Source of the DNA: an uncultured Pseudanabaenaceae cyanobacterium
Lineage (GTDB): Bacteria; Cyanobacteriota; Cyanobacteriia; PCC-9006; JAAUQQ01
Assembly (NCBI GenBank): GCA_937949725.1
Contig: CALECT010000123.1
Coordinates: forward strand, 1 to 36,143
Length of the DNA: 36,143 nucleotides
Reading direction: 5' to 3'
How positions within the stretch are numbered: position 1 is the first letter of the stretch; each line of letters begins with the position of its first letter. Positions 17,021-24,961 of the stretch are shown here, one piece after another. The notes beneath the pieces are model-generated. The model worked only from the letters and a program-made list of their open reading frames with translations. It searched no databases and was not told the origin of the DNA. The translations under genes and the position numbers were made by a program.

Positions 17021-19375
17021 ATGGGATCTTACGGAAAGGTAAGGGACAAAACGCACATGATGGCTCAGTGGCGCAGCCGAATGGCTTCTATTCCTAAGAT
17101 CCCCCCAGAGGACTCTATTGTCCTGCGGATCTTGGTTCAGGGCTTGGTAACCATTGGCATTATTGCGACGGATATTGCCGCTGCCGATGTAACCGATCGC
17201 CTCAATCTCATTTGGTGGGCAGTGCCTCTGAGCATAATTGGTGCAGGGTTGAGCTACCTACGCCGCCGTAAGCGCAACATTGGCATTAAGTTCGGCATTG
17301 CCATTGGCATGTTGATTGCCCTGGGCTATTTCTTTATCAATCTGCTGAGCCGCAGTAATGACACGCGCCTGGTGTTGGTGGAGCTGTTGATTCAGCTCCA
17401 GGTGCTGCACAGCTTTGACTTGCCTCGCCGCAAGGATCTGGGCTACTCGATGATGATTGGTCTGATCCTCATCAGTGTGTCGGCAACGTTGAGTCAGACT
17501 CTGGCGTTTGGGCCATTTTTGTTTTTGTTTTTGGCGATCGCGCTCCCGGTCCTTATTCTCGACTACAGCTCCCGCATTGGCATTAAGCCAGAGCCTGGCA
17601 AGCGAGGGCTCAATGTTTTTAAACTCGCTCCCGATCTATCTCCTAAGCGTTTGCTGATTGTTTTAGTTGCTGTCACGACCCTAGGCCTCAGCGTCTTTGC
17701 GATGTTGCCTCGCCTGCCGGGCTATCAGTTGCGGACCTTCCCGGTCTCTGCCCCCATTGATGTCCAAGGTCAATTCGATAATCGTCAGGTGTTTAACCCT
17801 GGCTATGTCACCAACCCCGATGCCGAAGGTGGCGAGGGGGAAGGCGGGGGTGATCCCAATGATCTGGGTGGTAACAGTCCCGAGCGCGGTCCCGGCGAAG
17901 CGGATGAGGAGTATTACTACGGTTTTAATACCGTAATGAACCAGAACCTTCGAGGGGAGCTGACGCCAAAGCTAGTGATGCGGGTGCGCTCCCAGGTGGA
18001 AGGCTTTTGGCGGGTGATGGCTTTTGATAAGTACACCGGTCAGGGCTGGGAGGTGAGTCAAAATGAAGAGACGAATACATTGAAGCGATCGCCTTGGAGC
18101 TATCGTTTCCTCATCCCAACGAGCTTTTTCCAGACTCGTCAGCGAGAAGTCATCCAAACGTTCACGATGGTTTCAGATTTGCCTAATCTGATCCCAGCGA
18201 TGCATGAACCGAGAGAGCTGTATTTTCCGACGGAGGAAGTGGCGATTGATTTGGAGGGGGGGCTGCGATCGCCGGTTCCGCTTACAGACGGCACAACTTA
18301 TACGGTGGTGTCGAAAGTGCCTTACCGCGATCGCACTGCCCTTGCCGCCGCAGGCAAAGATTATCCCCAAACCCTGGGTCGCTATCTAGAAGTGCCAGCC
18401 GAGCTAAAGCCATTGCTGCAAGCCAAAGCTCAAGAGCTAATGGCCCAGGCTTCAAGCGAACTTACGTCACCCTATGAACAGACGCTGTATCTCACTCAGG
18501 CCCTAAAACAGCGCTATCAGATTCAACCAAACCTGCCCTTCTTTGGCGAAGACGAAGATTTAGTTCTGGCCTTTTTGGACAAAAATAACGGTGGCTATCC
18601 CGACCATTTCTCCACAACGCTAACGATGATGCTACGCAGCATAGGGATTCCAGCGCGGCTGACGGTGGGTTTTGGCCCAGGGGAGTTTAATGCGTTTACG
18701 GGGCTGTATTTGGTCAAGAATAGCGATGCCTATGCCTTGACGGAGGCTTACTTTCCCGGTCAGGGCTGGTATATGTTTGACCCGATTCCGGGCCATCCGC
18801 TGTATCCGCCTTCGGTAGAGGAGAGTGCGCTGTTTGGCACGGTGAAGAAGCTGTGGCAGTGGGTGGCGGGTTGGTTGCCGTCGCCGTTGCGCAATGGCCT
18901 GAATGCGGTGTTTGCTTTTGTGGCGATGGTGCTGGCCCAGACGATTGGACGGTTGCTGGGGCTGCTGTCGGCGGATGTGGTGGGGCTCTTTACGGGGCTG
19001 GTGATTTTGACAGTGCTGGCTTTTGCGGGATGGCTGGGGCTGGGCTGGTGGAAGGCTTGGCGTCGGCAGCGTTGGTTGGCAAAGCAACCCAGCATGGAGC
19101 GGGCTTATCAGCAGATGTTGGCTTGTATGGCGGAGCAGGGGGTGATGAAGGAGGCATCGCAGACGCCGTTTGAATATGCGGCGGCGGTGCGGGAGCATTG
19201 TGCGGCGGATCCGGCTATGTGGGCTCAGGGGATTACGCGGGCTTATGTGGATTGGCGCTATGGCGATGTGGAGCCGGATTTGGCTGAGGTGGAGGAGCAG
19301 CGAGAGATGCTGGAAAGGTATTTTCGGCAGGTGAAGCGGCTGAAGCGTGCTGGTGACAAGATTTCTGTTAAATAG
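17021..19375 (+). CDS. TgpA-like DUF3488/transglutaminase-fold membrane protein, catalytic residues replaced
   Basis: The 784-residue protein has an N-terminal block of about six membrane helices (to residue about 235), as in DUF3488/TgpA proteins. A large external region follows with a Gly/Asp/Glu-rich linker near 265-300, then a transglutaminase-like domain at about 470-600, two hydrophobic segments near 620-680 and a soluble tail of DUF4129 type. In active members the triad reads GYC-x-HF, DAHAW and DP. Here the sites read GGYPDHF (P527), DAYAL (Y571) and FDPIPG (D587), so only the Asp remains. The fold is probably intact without thiol catalysis, and similar changes occur in other cyanobacterial homologues as I recall them. 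In-frame ATGs at 17057 and 17060 are alternative starts. It overlaps the convergent pilin-like gene by 8 bases. Confidence 0.85.
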   Translation: MGSYGKVRDKTHMMAQWRSRMASIPKIPPEDSIVLRILVQGLVTIGIIATDIAAADVTDRLNLIWWAVPLSIIGAGLSYLRRRKRNIGIKFGIAIGMLIALGYFFINLLSRSNDTRLVLVELLIQLQVLHSFDLPRRKDLGYSMMIGLILISVSATLSQTLAFGPFLFLFLAIALPVLILDYSSRIGIKPEPGKRGLNVFKLAPDLSPKRLLIVLVAVTTLGLSVFAMLPRLPGYQLRTFPVSAPIDVQGQFDNRQVFNPGYVTNPDAEGGEGEGGGDPNDLGGNSPERGPGEADEEYYYGFNTVMNQNLRGELTPKLVMRVRSQVEGFWRVMAFDKYTGQGWEVSQNEETNTLKRSPWSYRFLIPTSFFQTRQREVIQTFTMVSDLPNLIPAMHEPRELYFPTEEVAIDLEGGLRSPVPLTDGTTYTVVSKVPYRDRTALAAAGKDYPQTLGRYLEVPAELKPLLQAKAQELMAQASSELTSPYEQTLYLTQALKQRYQIQPNLPFFGEDEDLVLAFLDKNNGGYPDHFSTTLTMMLRSIGIPARLTVGFGPGEFNAFTGLYLVKNSDAYALTEAYFPGQGWYMFDPIPGHPLYPPSVEESALFGTVKKLWQWVAGWLPSPLRNGLNAVFAFVAMVLAQTIGRLLGLLSADVVGLFTGLVILTVLAFAGWLGLGWWKAWRRQRWLAKQPSMERAYQQMLACMAEQGVMKEASQTPFEYAAAVREHCAADPAMWAQGITRAYVDWRYGDVEPDLAEVEEQREMLERYFRQVKRLKRAGDKISVK

Positions 19376-19868
19376 CTCCATCGGATACTGCAATTACGAT
19401 TCCGTTAGGGCAAGTAATTTCTGCTTCATAGCTGCTTGGAGTAGTTGGTGGAGCAGGAGGTTCTTTGCCAGGTTCTATACTTGCACAAATTACAGATCTG
19501 AAACGTGTGTCAGACTCGTCATCTGTGGAGTTAACCCAAGCAAAAATGACACCTGTATAGCTGTTCAAATGATTGAATTTTGGACTTGCTGTTGTAATTG
19601 ATTGAGCTGGTTCGTCTATGACTTCAATCTTATAGTTGTACTTGGATTTAGAAGGAAATTTTATTTTCTCTGGGAAGGGCTGAGTGGCAAAACTTTGATG
19701 CTCTAGGAAGTACGCCTGATTGGCTCTATTCATAGTTCCGATATAGGCTTTAGCTTCGGACTCATTGGGTATTCGATCTAGTTGATAGTAATAATGTCGA
19801 ATGACCAGCGATACGCTAAGAAAACACAAGCTCGATGTGATAAGACAACCGCATTTCGTTCTCTGCAT
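19368..19868 (-). CDS. Type IV pilin-like (G/H family) protein with degenerate leader
   Basis: The 166-residue protein has a hydrophobic N-terminal segment (about residues 8-28). Then comes EAKAYIGTMNRANQAYFLEHQSFAT, a hallmark of cyanobacterial type IV pilin-like G/H proteins, and a C-terminal beta region with SYTGVIFAW and two cysteines, VICAS and ITCPNG. The usual prepilin peptidase site (Gly-Phe-Thr-Leu-Ile-Glu) is absent. The N-terminus reads KCGCLITSSLCFLSVS with no Glu at +5, so it may not be processed or assembled as a normal pilin. Its 3' end overlaps the TgpA-like gene by 8 bases on the other strand. Local base composition is more AT-rich than in neighbours, which could reflect transfer or relaxed selection. 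Confidence 0.72.
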   Translation of the reverse strand: MQRTKCGCLITSSLCFLSVSLVIRHYYYQLDRIPNESEAKAYIGTMNRANQAYFLEHQSFATQPFPEKIKFPSKSKYNYKIEVIDEPAQSITTASPKFNHLNSYTGVIFAWVNSTDDESDTRFRSVICASIEPGKEPPAPPTTPSSYEAEITCPNGIVIAVSDGAI

Positions 19869-19897
19869 ATAAGGTCGGATGGAGCTTTGATTCGTAG

Positions 19898-20410
19898 ATG
19901 AATATAGATCAATACCAACAGCAGGCGATCGCCCTCATCTCCGCCACTCCCTCAAGGGCAGCAATGCTTGAGCTAATCTCCTGGCTAGATCTAGAAATTA
20001 CCAAGCCTGGAACTTGGGAGGCCGACTCATTCCCCAATCAGCTTCTAGCTCGCTGCGTCATTGCTCTAGGCCACTTCATCAACCCTCAGCTCGGCAACTT
20101 AGCCTCCATCAGCAAGACGATCCAAGCTGCGGAAACCTACGTTCTCAACCCCCAAGACTTGTCCTATCGCCAATACCAAAACGCTGCCACAAACTCCTAT
20201 CCCTTTGGCCCTGGCGATGGTTGCTTCCACCTCGCTGAGACAGGGTACAACGGCTGCGAACCTGGCACTGGCTGCCGCAGCGGTTCGGGCTGTCTGCTAA
20301 GCCATCAGTTTGATGCGGCTGAGGTGATGGCTGTTATTGCAGGCGAAGTGATGCCCTGGCTTGAGGGCGATCGCGATCCTGTTTTAGAGAGATCGACAAC
20401 ACCGTCGTGA
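19898..20410 (+). CDS. Hypothetical protein with four spaced cysteines
   Basis: The 170-residue soluble protein has a mostly helical first half (to about residue 80). A Gly-rich segment follows with cysteines C109, C120, C126 and C132 (spacing 10, 5 and 5) and H111, within GDGCFHLAETGYNGCEPGTGC. The spacing suggests a metal or iron-sulfur site, though disulfides are possible if exported; no signal peptide is seen. It is divergent from the pilin-like gene, with starts about 30 bases apart, so they may share a promoter region. It ends 2 bases before the convergent Uma2 stop. No known family is recognised. Confidence 0.65.
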   Translation: MNIDQYQQQAIALISATPSRAAMLELISWLDLEITKPGTWEADSFPNQLLARCVIALGHFINPQLGNLASISKTIQAAETYVLNPQDLSYRQYQNAATNSYPFGPGDGCFHLAETGYNGCEPGTGCRSGSGCLLSHQFDAAEVMAVIAGEVMPWLEGDRDPVLERSTTPS

Positions 20411-20412
20411 TT

Positions 20413-21003
20413 CTAGTCGTCTAAAAACAGCTCGCAACTCAGCACAAACCCCGGTAAGACCTCCTCTCCAGATAGTTTTGCTGGCAAGCTCACAACTTCC
20501 TTGGATTGTCCTTGGCGATAAATCTCAACTTCTTGATCCTGGGGATTAAACATCCAGCCCAGGCGCACGCCACTGTCCATATACTCCAGCATCTTCTCTC
20601 GTAGCGTATCCAGATTGTCCGTGCGAGACCGAAGCTCAATCACAAAGTCTGGCGCAATGGGCGGAAACTTCTGCCGTTGGTCTGCTGTAAGGGCTTGCCA
20701 ACGTGATAGCTCCACCCAAGCTGCATCCGGTAAACGATCGCCACTACCAGGCAATTGAAACAACGTCGAAGAGCTAAACACCTTCCCTAGGCCGCTTTGG
20801 CGATTCCAAATGCCTAGCTCTCCACCTAGCTCCATTTCCCAGATTCCACTATTGCAACTGGCTGGAGGAAGCAAAATCACAACGTCTTGGGCGTTACGTT
20901 CAATATTCAGGTCAGGATTATTGTGGCAAAGACTGTAGAACTGCTCGTCCGTGAGCTTCGCCGGATTGAAATCAAGCTGAATGGGCTGAGATAGCGCGTA
21001 CAT
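20413..21003 (-). CDS. Uma2 family endonuclease-like protein (DUF820)
   Basis: From ATG 21003 the product has 196 residues, the usual length of Uma2/DUF820 proteins. Family features are LTDEQFYSLCHNNPDLNIER, the GELGIWN segment, LPDAAWVELSRW, and the PD-(D/E)xK-like core APDFVIELRSRTD followed by LREKMLEYMDSGVRLGWMFNPQ. The last position of the ExK motif is Arg here (ELR). Such genes are abundant in cyanobacteria; nuclease activity is predicted from the fold, and biological roles are unknown. An upstream extension of 51 codons is in frame but lacks family character. Confidence 0.9.
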   Translation of the reverse strand: MYALSQPIQLDFNPAKLTDEQFYSLCHNNPDLNIERNAQDVVILLPPASCNSGIWEMELGGELGIWNRQSGLGKVFSSSTLFQLPGSGDRLPDAAWVELSRWQALTADQRQKFPPIAPDFVIELRSRTDNLDTLREKMLEYMDSGVRLGWMFNPQDQEVEIYRQGQSKEVVSLPAKLSGEEVLPGFVLSCELFLDD

Positions 21004-21167
21004 GGGCCTCGCCTGCACAAAGGAGCTGAGGAAAACGAGATCGCCTCTCCTGCGACCTACAGCGCAATTGTAACAAGGCCATCGAATTCGCTTTATTCCT
21101 CGCTTGGACAAATCACCAGCAATCGGGAAAACTAACCTAAACCCAAGCCACCCCAAGACTTTTACCC

Positions 21168-21821
21168 ATGAGCGTCACCCCAACACAGTGCGGTTCTCTA
21201 CTGGCAGCCCTATCCCTCTGTGTTGGCCTCTCGGCCTGCGAGAGCTTAGTCTCCATTGAAAATTTCTTACTGGGTCGAGAAGGGACGAATCAAAACACCC
21301 CAGATAGCACAGCAACTCAAGCTAGCCCAGAGAAGCAGCTTTTCGACTCGGATTTAGCCCCCGCCTGCAACGGCGTCCCAGTCGCCCAAACTGCTGCTTA
21401 CGATCCCGCTGTTGAAGAAATTCATCCCATCTCTGTCTTTGCCCGTGATGATGTCAGCAAGTCCTTCTCTCACCGCAGCGATCGCGTCCCCGATGCCTGG
21501 AAAGTCCCCCAAGGCGCGATCGCCCAAACCCAACTCGTCGCCTGCCTAACGGTCACAGAACGCAAACAGGTCAAAGAATGTCCCTTTGAAGACGACGGCC
21601 AAACCAAAGTCCTGGAAATCTACGACACCAACTATGACGTGGCTATCCATGAAACCCAGACCGGCAGACTCGTCGCAGACGGTCGCTTTGAACTAAAGGC
21701 CGATGAAGACTGTCCCAGCTTCAACTTCTTTTTGGGCGACAAGACGGTGGAGCAAAGGGATGTCAGGTTTGACCAAGCCCTGCTCGAATTTGCTAAGCCC
21801 CATGTGCAAACCTTTCAGTAG
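21168..21821 (+). CDS. Hypothetical lipoprotein
   Basis: The 217-residue protein begins with a signal sequence ending in lipobox LSAC (C24), followed by a linker rich in Asn, Thr, Ser and Gln. The mature part has four or more cysteines (APACNGV, LVACLTV, KECPFEDD, DEDCPSF), which may form disulfides in the periplasm. The strand pattern VLEIYDTNYDVAIHETQTGRLVADGRFEL suggests a beta-rich fold. A homologous function is not recognised. Its start is about 165 bases from the divergent Uma2 start, and it converges with the TPR lipoprotein gene. Confidence 0.75.
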   Translation: MSVTPTQCGSLLAALSLCVGLSACESLVSIENFLLGREGTNQNTPDSTATQASPEKQLFDSDLAPACNGVPVAQTAAYDPAVEEIHPISVFARDDVSKSFSHRSDRVPDAWKVPQGAIAQTQLVACLTVTERKQVKECPFEDDGQTKVLEIYDTNYDVAIHETQTGRLVADGRFELKADEDCPSFNFFLGDKTVEQRDVRFDQALLEFAKPHVQTFQ

Positions 21822-21847
21822 CTAGGGGCAGTGGCTCAGATTACCTA

Positions 21848-22879
21848 TTACTGATTCTCCACGGCAATTTGCCTCGCCTCAGCGTAGTCAGTATTTTCGG
21901 GGTCTATCGCTAAAGCCTTGTCATAGCTAGCAATGGCTTCGGCATATTGTCCCAGCTCATCCTGGGCATAGCCCTTGCCGTACCAACTATCCGCATCGCT
22001 GGGCTCGATCGCCAAGGCCTTGTCATAGGCTGCGATCGCCTCCCCATTCCGCCCCAGCTCCGTGAGCCAATAGCCCTGATTCGCCCAAGCACTGTAGAGA
22101 TCTGCCTTGCTCTCCCCTGCTTTGCCATAGGCTTCAACCGCTGCCTCGTATTGCTCCAGCTCTTCATGGGCAACAGCTTTGTTGAACCAGGCTTCGTACT
22201 TGTCTGGCTTGATGGCAACAGCCTGGGCGTAGACTTCCACCGCTTCTTCGTAGCGTTCTAGAGCGCTGAAGGCAACGCCCTGGTTGTACCAGGCTTCCTC
22301 GTATTCGGGATCGAGCTGGACCGCTTCGTCATAGCTGGCGATCGCTGCCTCGTATTGCTCCGTTGCATCGAGGGAAATGCCTCGGTTATTGAAGGCTAGG
22401 GCATAGTTGGGCTTGGCTTCGATGGCTTTGCTGTAACTGGCAATCGCCTCTTCATAGTTACCCAATGCTGCCAGGGCATTGCCGCGATTGTTCCAGCTCA
22501 GGAAGTTCTGGGGGTCGATGGCTAGAGCTTCGTCGTAGGCCGCGATCGCTGCTTCCCGCTGGTTTAAGGCATCGTAGGCCACGCCCTTGTTGTACCAAAG
22601 GTCGCTGTAGTTAGAGACCAGCGCAAGCCCTTGGTCGTAGAACGCAATTGATTCTGCAAAGTCACCCGCGTCTTGGGCTGCATTACCTTGGTTCTTTAGC
22701 GCTAGTGCTTCGGCTTGAGTAGGAGTTAGGGTTTCGCCTTCGGTGGGTCGCCAGTATGAGCCAGTCGGGTCAGCGCCGGAGGCGACTGGATTGCAAGCTT
22801 GGAGCATTAACAATGCTATCGCTGCTGATGTAACGCTCGCTAGTTTGAACTTCTGCTTGGCGCGGTGTCCTAGGTCCAT
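21848..22879 (-). CDS. Tetratricopeptide-repeat lipoprotein
   Basis: The 343-residue protein has a signal sequence with lipobox LQAC (C29), a short linker, and then about eight consecutive 34-residue TPR units from residue about 53 to 330. Each has the W-[YN]-N-[KQR]-G...L...Y-x-E-A-[IV]-x-x-[YF]-x-[KE]-A pattern. The repeats are highly alike, including at DNA level with a 102-base period. This indicates recent internal duplication or homogenisation. The protein should form a superhelical scaffold for protein contacts at the outer face of the membrane. No enzymatic domain is present. It lies 15 bases downstream of xisI and on the same strand, so it could be cotranscribed. Confidence 0.92.
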   Translation of the reverse strand: MDLGHRAKQKFKLASVTSAAIALLMLQACNPVASGADPTGSYWRPTEGETLTPTQAEALALKNQGNAAQDAGDFAESIAFYDQGLALVSNYSDLWYNKGVAYDALNQREAAIAAYDEALAIDPQNFLSWNNRGNALAALGNYEEAIASYSKAIEAKPNYALAFNNRGISLDATEQYEAAIASYDEAVQLDPEYEEAWYNQGVAFSALERYEEAVEVYAQAVAIKPDKYEAWFNKAVAHEELEQYEAAVEAYGKAGESKADLYSAWANQGYWLTELGRNGEAIAAYDKALAIEPSDADSWYGKGYAQDELGQYAEAIASYDKALAIDPENTDYAEARQIAVENQ

Positions 22880-22894
22880 CTTAGAAATGCTTGA

Positions 22895-23236
22895 TTAAGC
22901 TACGGACATATCTGCTAGACCGCGATCGCTGGGGTGCTGAAAGCCCAGCACGATATCTGTTTCAGGAATTCCTTCAACCAGTAAGTCCCCCATAATTCCG
23001 TCTTCAGTTAGGTCTTCCTCAATCCAAATCTGCCCTTGGTTGAGACGAATGTAGACTGTATTTCCGCAGGTTCTGCCAGTACGGTCCCAGCCCACTTGCA
23101 ACCAAATATATTGCTCTTGGGCGTCATCAAAAAGGACAAAGGACTCGACGCCTGGAGAAGGTTGCTGTCGATCTAAGTTGCAATAGCGAGTTAAGACTGC
23201 TTTGATTGCCTCGCGATATTTCAATGCTTGATCCAC
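22895..23236 (-). CDS. xisI: XisI-family protein (fdxN element excision controlling factor)
   Basis: The 113-residue protein has the XisI family pattern: YREAIKAVLTRYCNL, LFDDAQEQYIWLQVGWD, VYIRLNQGQIWIEEDLTEDG and DLLVEGIPETDIVLGFQHP. In Anabaena PCC 7120, XisH and XisI are needed with the recombinase XisF for excision of the fdxN element. Pairs like this are, however, widespread in cyanobacteria without any such element, and their general function is unknown. Its ATG lies inside the end of xisH, overlapping it by 16 bases, which indicates translational coupling. No recombinase gene or nif gene is in this window. Confidence 0.93.
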   Translation of the reverse strand: MDQALKYREAIKAVLTRYCNLDRQQPSPGVESFVLFDDAQEQYIWLQVGWDRTGRTCGNTVYIRLNQGQIWIEEDLTEDGIMGDLLVEGIPETDIVLGFQHPSDRGLADMSVA

Positions 23237-23640
23237 TGAACAATAGCCTCCTGCTCAATATCAAAAATAATGAGATTAATCTTTAGCTCTGTCGTCGCAA
23301 ACTTAATCGCTTCCTTGAGGAAAAAGCTTCGATACACTCGATGACTGACAGCAAGGTAAACGGTCGCTTCTGGCAGAATTTGTGACAGATATAGTCGGTA
23401 CAGGATGTATTGACCGATAGCCGCTTCAAAATCTCGAATGCGCGAAGCACTCAAAAAACTTTTAACCTCTACGATAATCTGCTCACGATTTCGCTCTGCC
23501 GAGAACATTGCCTCAGCCGCTAGGTCTGCGTAAAGTCTGACCTCCTTAAACTTGATCTGGTAGGTGTCGCGGGTAATTCTCCAGCCATTTTTGACCAAAG
23601 CATTCCTGACTTGGTCATGGTATAAATCCTTGGCAGGCAT
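23221..23640 (-). CDS. xisH: XisH-family protein (PD-(D/E)xK nuclease-like)
   Basis: The 139-residue protein matches XisH: MPAKDLYHDQVRNAL, GWRITRDTY, a strand with D39 (LYADLAAE), and IIVEVKSF with E58-x-K60. These form a PD-(D/E)xK-like arrangement found in restriction-endonuclease-fold proteins. SRIRDFEAAIGQYILYRLYL follows, typical of the family. The core suggests that nucleic-acid cleavage or binding is possible. It is the upstream partner of xisI with overlapping ends, and pyrB lies about 65 bases upstream on the same strand. Confidence 0.94.
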   Translation of the reverse strand: MPAKDLYHDQVRNALVKNGWRITRDTYQIKFKEVRLYADLAAEAMFSAERNREQIIVEVKSFLSASRIRDFEAAIGQYILYRLYLSQILPEATVYLAVSHRVYRSFFLKEAIKFATTELKINLIIFDIEQEAIVQWIKH

Positions 23641-23706
23641 GAATTAGAAGCGCTTGGATACCTTCATTTTAAGCTGAATTCCCATCCATGGCACTTAGAT
23701 AACCTC

Positions 23707-24720
23707 CTATCGTCCACCGCCAATCAAATACAGCAGCGCCATACGCACCGCCACGCCATTGGTGACTTGCTGGGGAATCAGGCTCAACTCCGGGTCATCC
23801 ATCAAGTCCGAACTCAACTCCACGCCCCGATTCACCGGGCCAGGGTGGAGCACTTTCACACCGGGGTTGCAGAGCTTCAACCGCTCCCGCGTAATACCAA
23901 ACTGCTGATGGTACTCTCGCAGGCTCGGCAACATATGGTCGGTCATACGCTCATGCTGGAGCCGCAGTGTCATCACGAAGTCGGCATTTTCTAGGGCAGG
24001 CTCCAGTTGCCAGTGCATCTGAAGGTCGCGAGGGATGTCCGTATTGGTTTGATCGTTGAGGGGCTGAGTGAAGTTAGCAAAGCCCTTGGGCAATAGCGTC
24101 GGCGGACCCGCCAGATGCACTTCGGCTCCCGCAGCGGTGAGGCTCCAAATGTTGGAGCGGGCGACGCGGGAGTGAAGGATGTCCCCGACGATCGCAATCT
24201 TTTTCCCCTTCAACAGCTCCACCCGAGGATTCTTTTCATCCAGCAGACAGCACATCGTATAGAGATCTAGCAGCGCCTGGGAGGGATGGGCATGTTGGCC
24301 ATCGCCCGCGTTGAGCACTCGCACATTGGTGCCCAGGCGTTCCATTTCATTGGCGATCGCCTGGGGCACCCCAGACTGCTTATGGCGAATCACCATAATG
24401 TCTGTGCCCATGGCCAGGTAAGTCTTGGCCGTATCCAGAATCGTCTCGCCTTTGCTCAACGAAGAGGAGCCCGGCGCAAAGTTGAGGGTATCGGCGGAGA
24501 GACGTTTAGCGGCCAGCTCAAAGCTGCTGCGGGTGCGAGTGGAGGGTTCAAAAAATAAATTGGTCACCACTTGCCCCTGAAGGGTGGGGACTTTTTTATT
24601 GCGCCTGGAGAGCACTTCTGTGAAGCTGGCGGCGGTGGTGAGAATGGTGTCGTATTCGGCAGGTGTGACGTCCCAGAGGGAAATAACGTGGCGGCGAGTC
24701 CAGGAAGAGGCTGGGGTCAT
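23707..24720 (-). CDS. pyrB: Aspartate carbamoyltransferase catalytic subunit
   Basis: The 337-residue enzyme catalyses carbamoyl phosphate plus aspartate to carbamoyl aspartate, the committed step of pyrimidine synthesis. The carbamoyl-phosphate motif S60-T-R-T-R is seen in [26 protein letters not shown], the [12 protein letters not shown] aspartate-domain entry and HPGPVNRG near the C-terminus are all present, with normal length. The first Met is well placed for family length. No pyrI regulatory subunit is adjacent. A canonical upstream pyr operon is absent: xisH and xisI follow on the same strand, and a divergent lipoprotein gene precedes. No attenuator is obvious. Confidence 0.97.
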   Translation of the reverse strand: MTPASSWTRRHVISLWDVTPAEYDTILTTAASFTEVLSRRNKKVPTLQGQVVTNLFFEPSTRTRSSFELAAKRLSADTLNFAPGSSSLSKGETILDTAKTYLAMGTDIMVIRHKQSGVPQAIANEMERLGTNVRVLNAGDGQHAHPSQALLDLYTMCCLLDEKNPRVELLKGKKIAIVGDILHSRVARSNIWSLTAAGAEVHLAGPPTLLPKGFANFTQPLNDQTNTDIPRDLQMHWQLEPALENADFVMTLRLQHERMTDHMLPSLREYHQQFGITRERLKLCNPGVKVLHPGPVNRGVELSSDLMDDPELSLIPQQVTNGVAVRMALLYLIGGGR

Positions 24721-24961
24721 GGTCGGGCTAGGGCGCGGGCTAGGAGGGCGCGAGCTGGGGAGCTGTCAGGTAGAGGCGATATGCCCAGTTGGCCAAGCTT
24801 CCAAGGCCAGTGAACAGTGGACGGAAAATTTTGTGGACTGCTAGTTTTGCACTGAACAGCGGGGCGGGCGCATGAATGAAGTAGGACAGCAAGGCCGTAA
24901 CTGTTCAAGTCAGGTTGCGGATTGCCATTTGTTTGCATTCACCGTTCACCAGTATCCCACG

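Noticed and set aside
18632..19393. A 253-codon open frame antisense to the TgpA-like gene
   Set aside because: The translation is dominated by His, Pro, Arg, Gln and Leu with no domain pattern. The plus-strand product has clear membrane segments and family layout, so the antisense frame is a composition effect.
21848..22879. Regular 102-base repeats as a possible CRISPR or minisatellite
   Set aside because: The repeats have no spacers and encode consecutive 34-residue TPR units in one open frame.
22895..23640. Evidence of an excisable fdxN-like element
   Set aside because: Only xisH and xisI are present. There is no recombinase gene, nif gene or pair of direct-repeat borders, and XisHI pairs commonly occur without an element.
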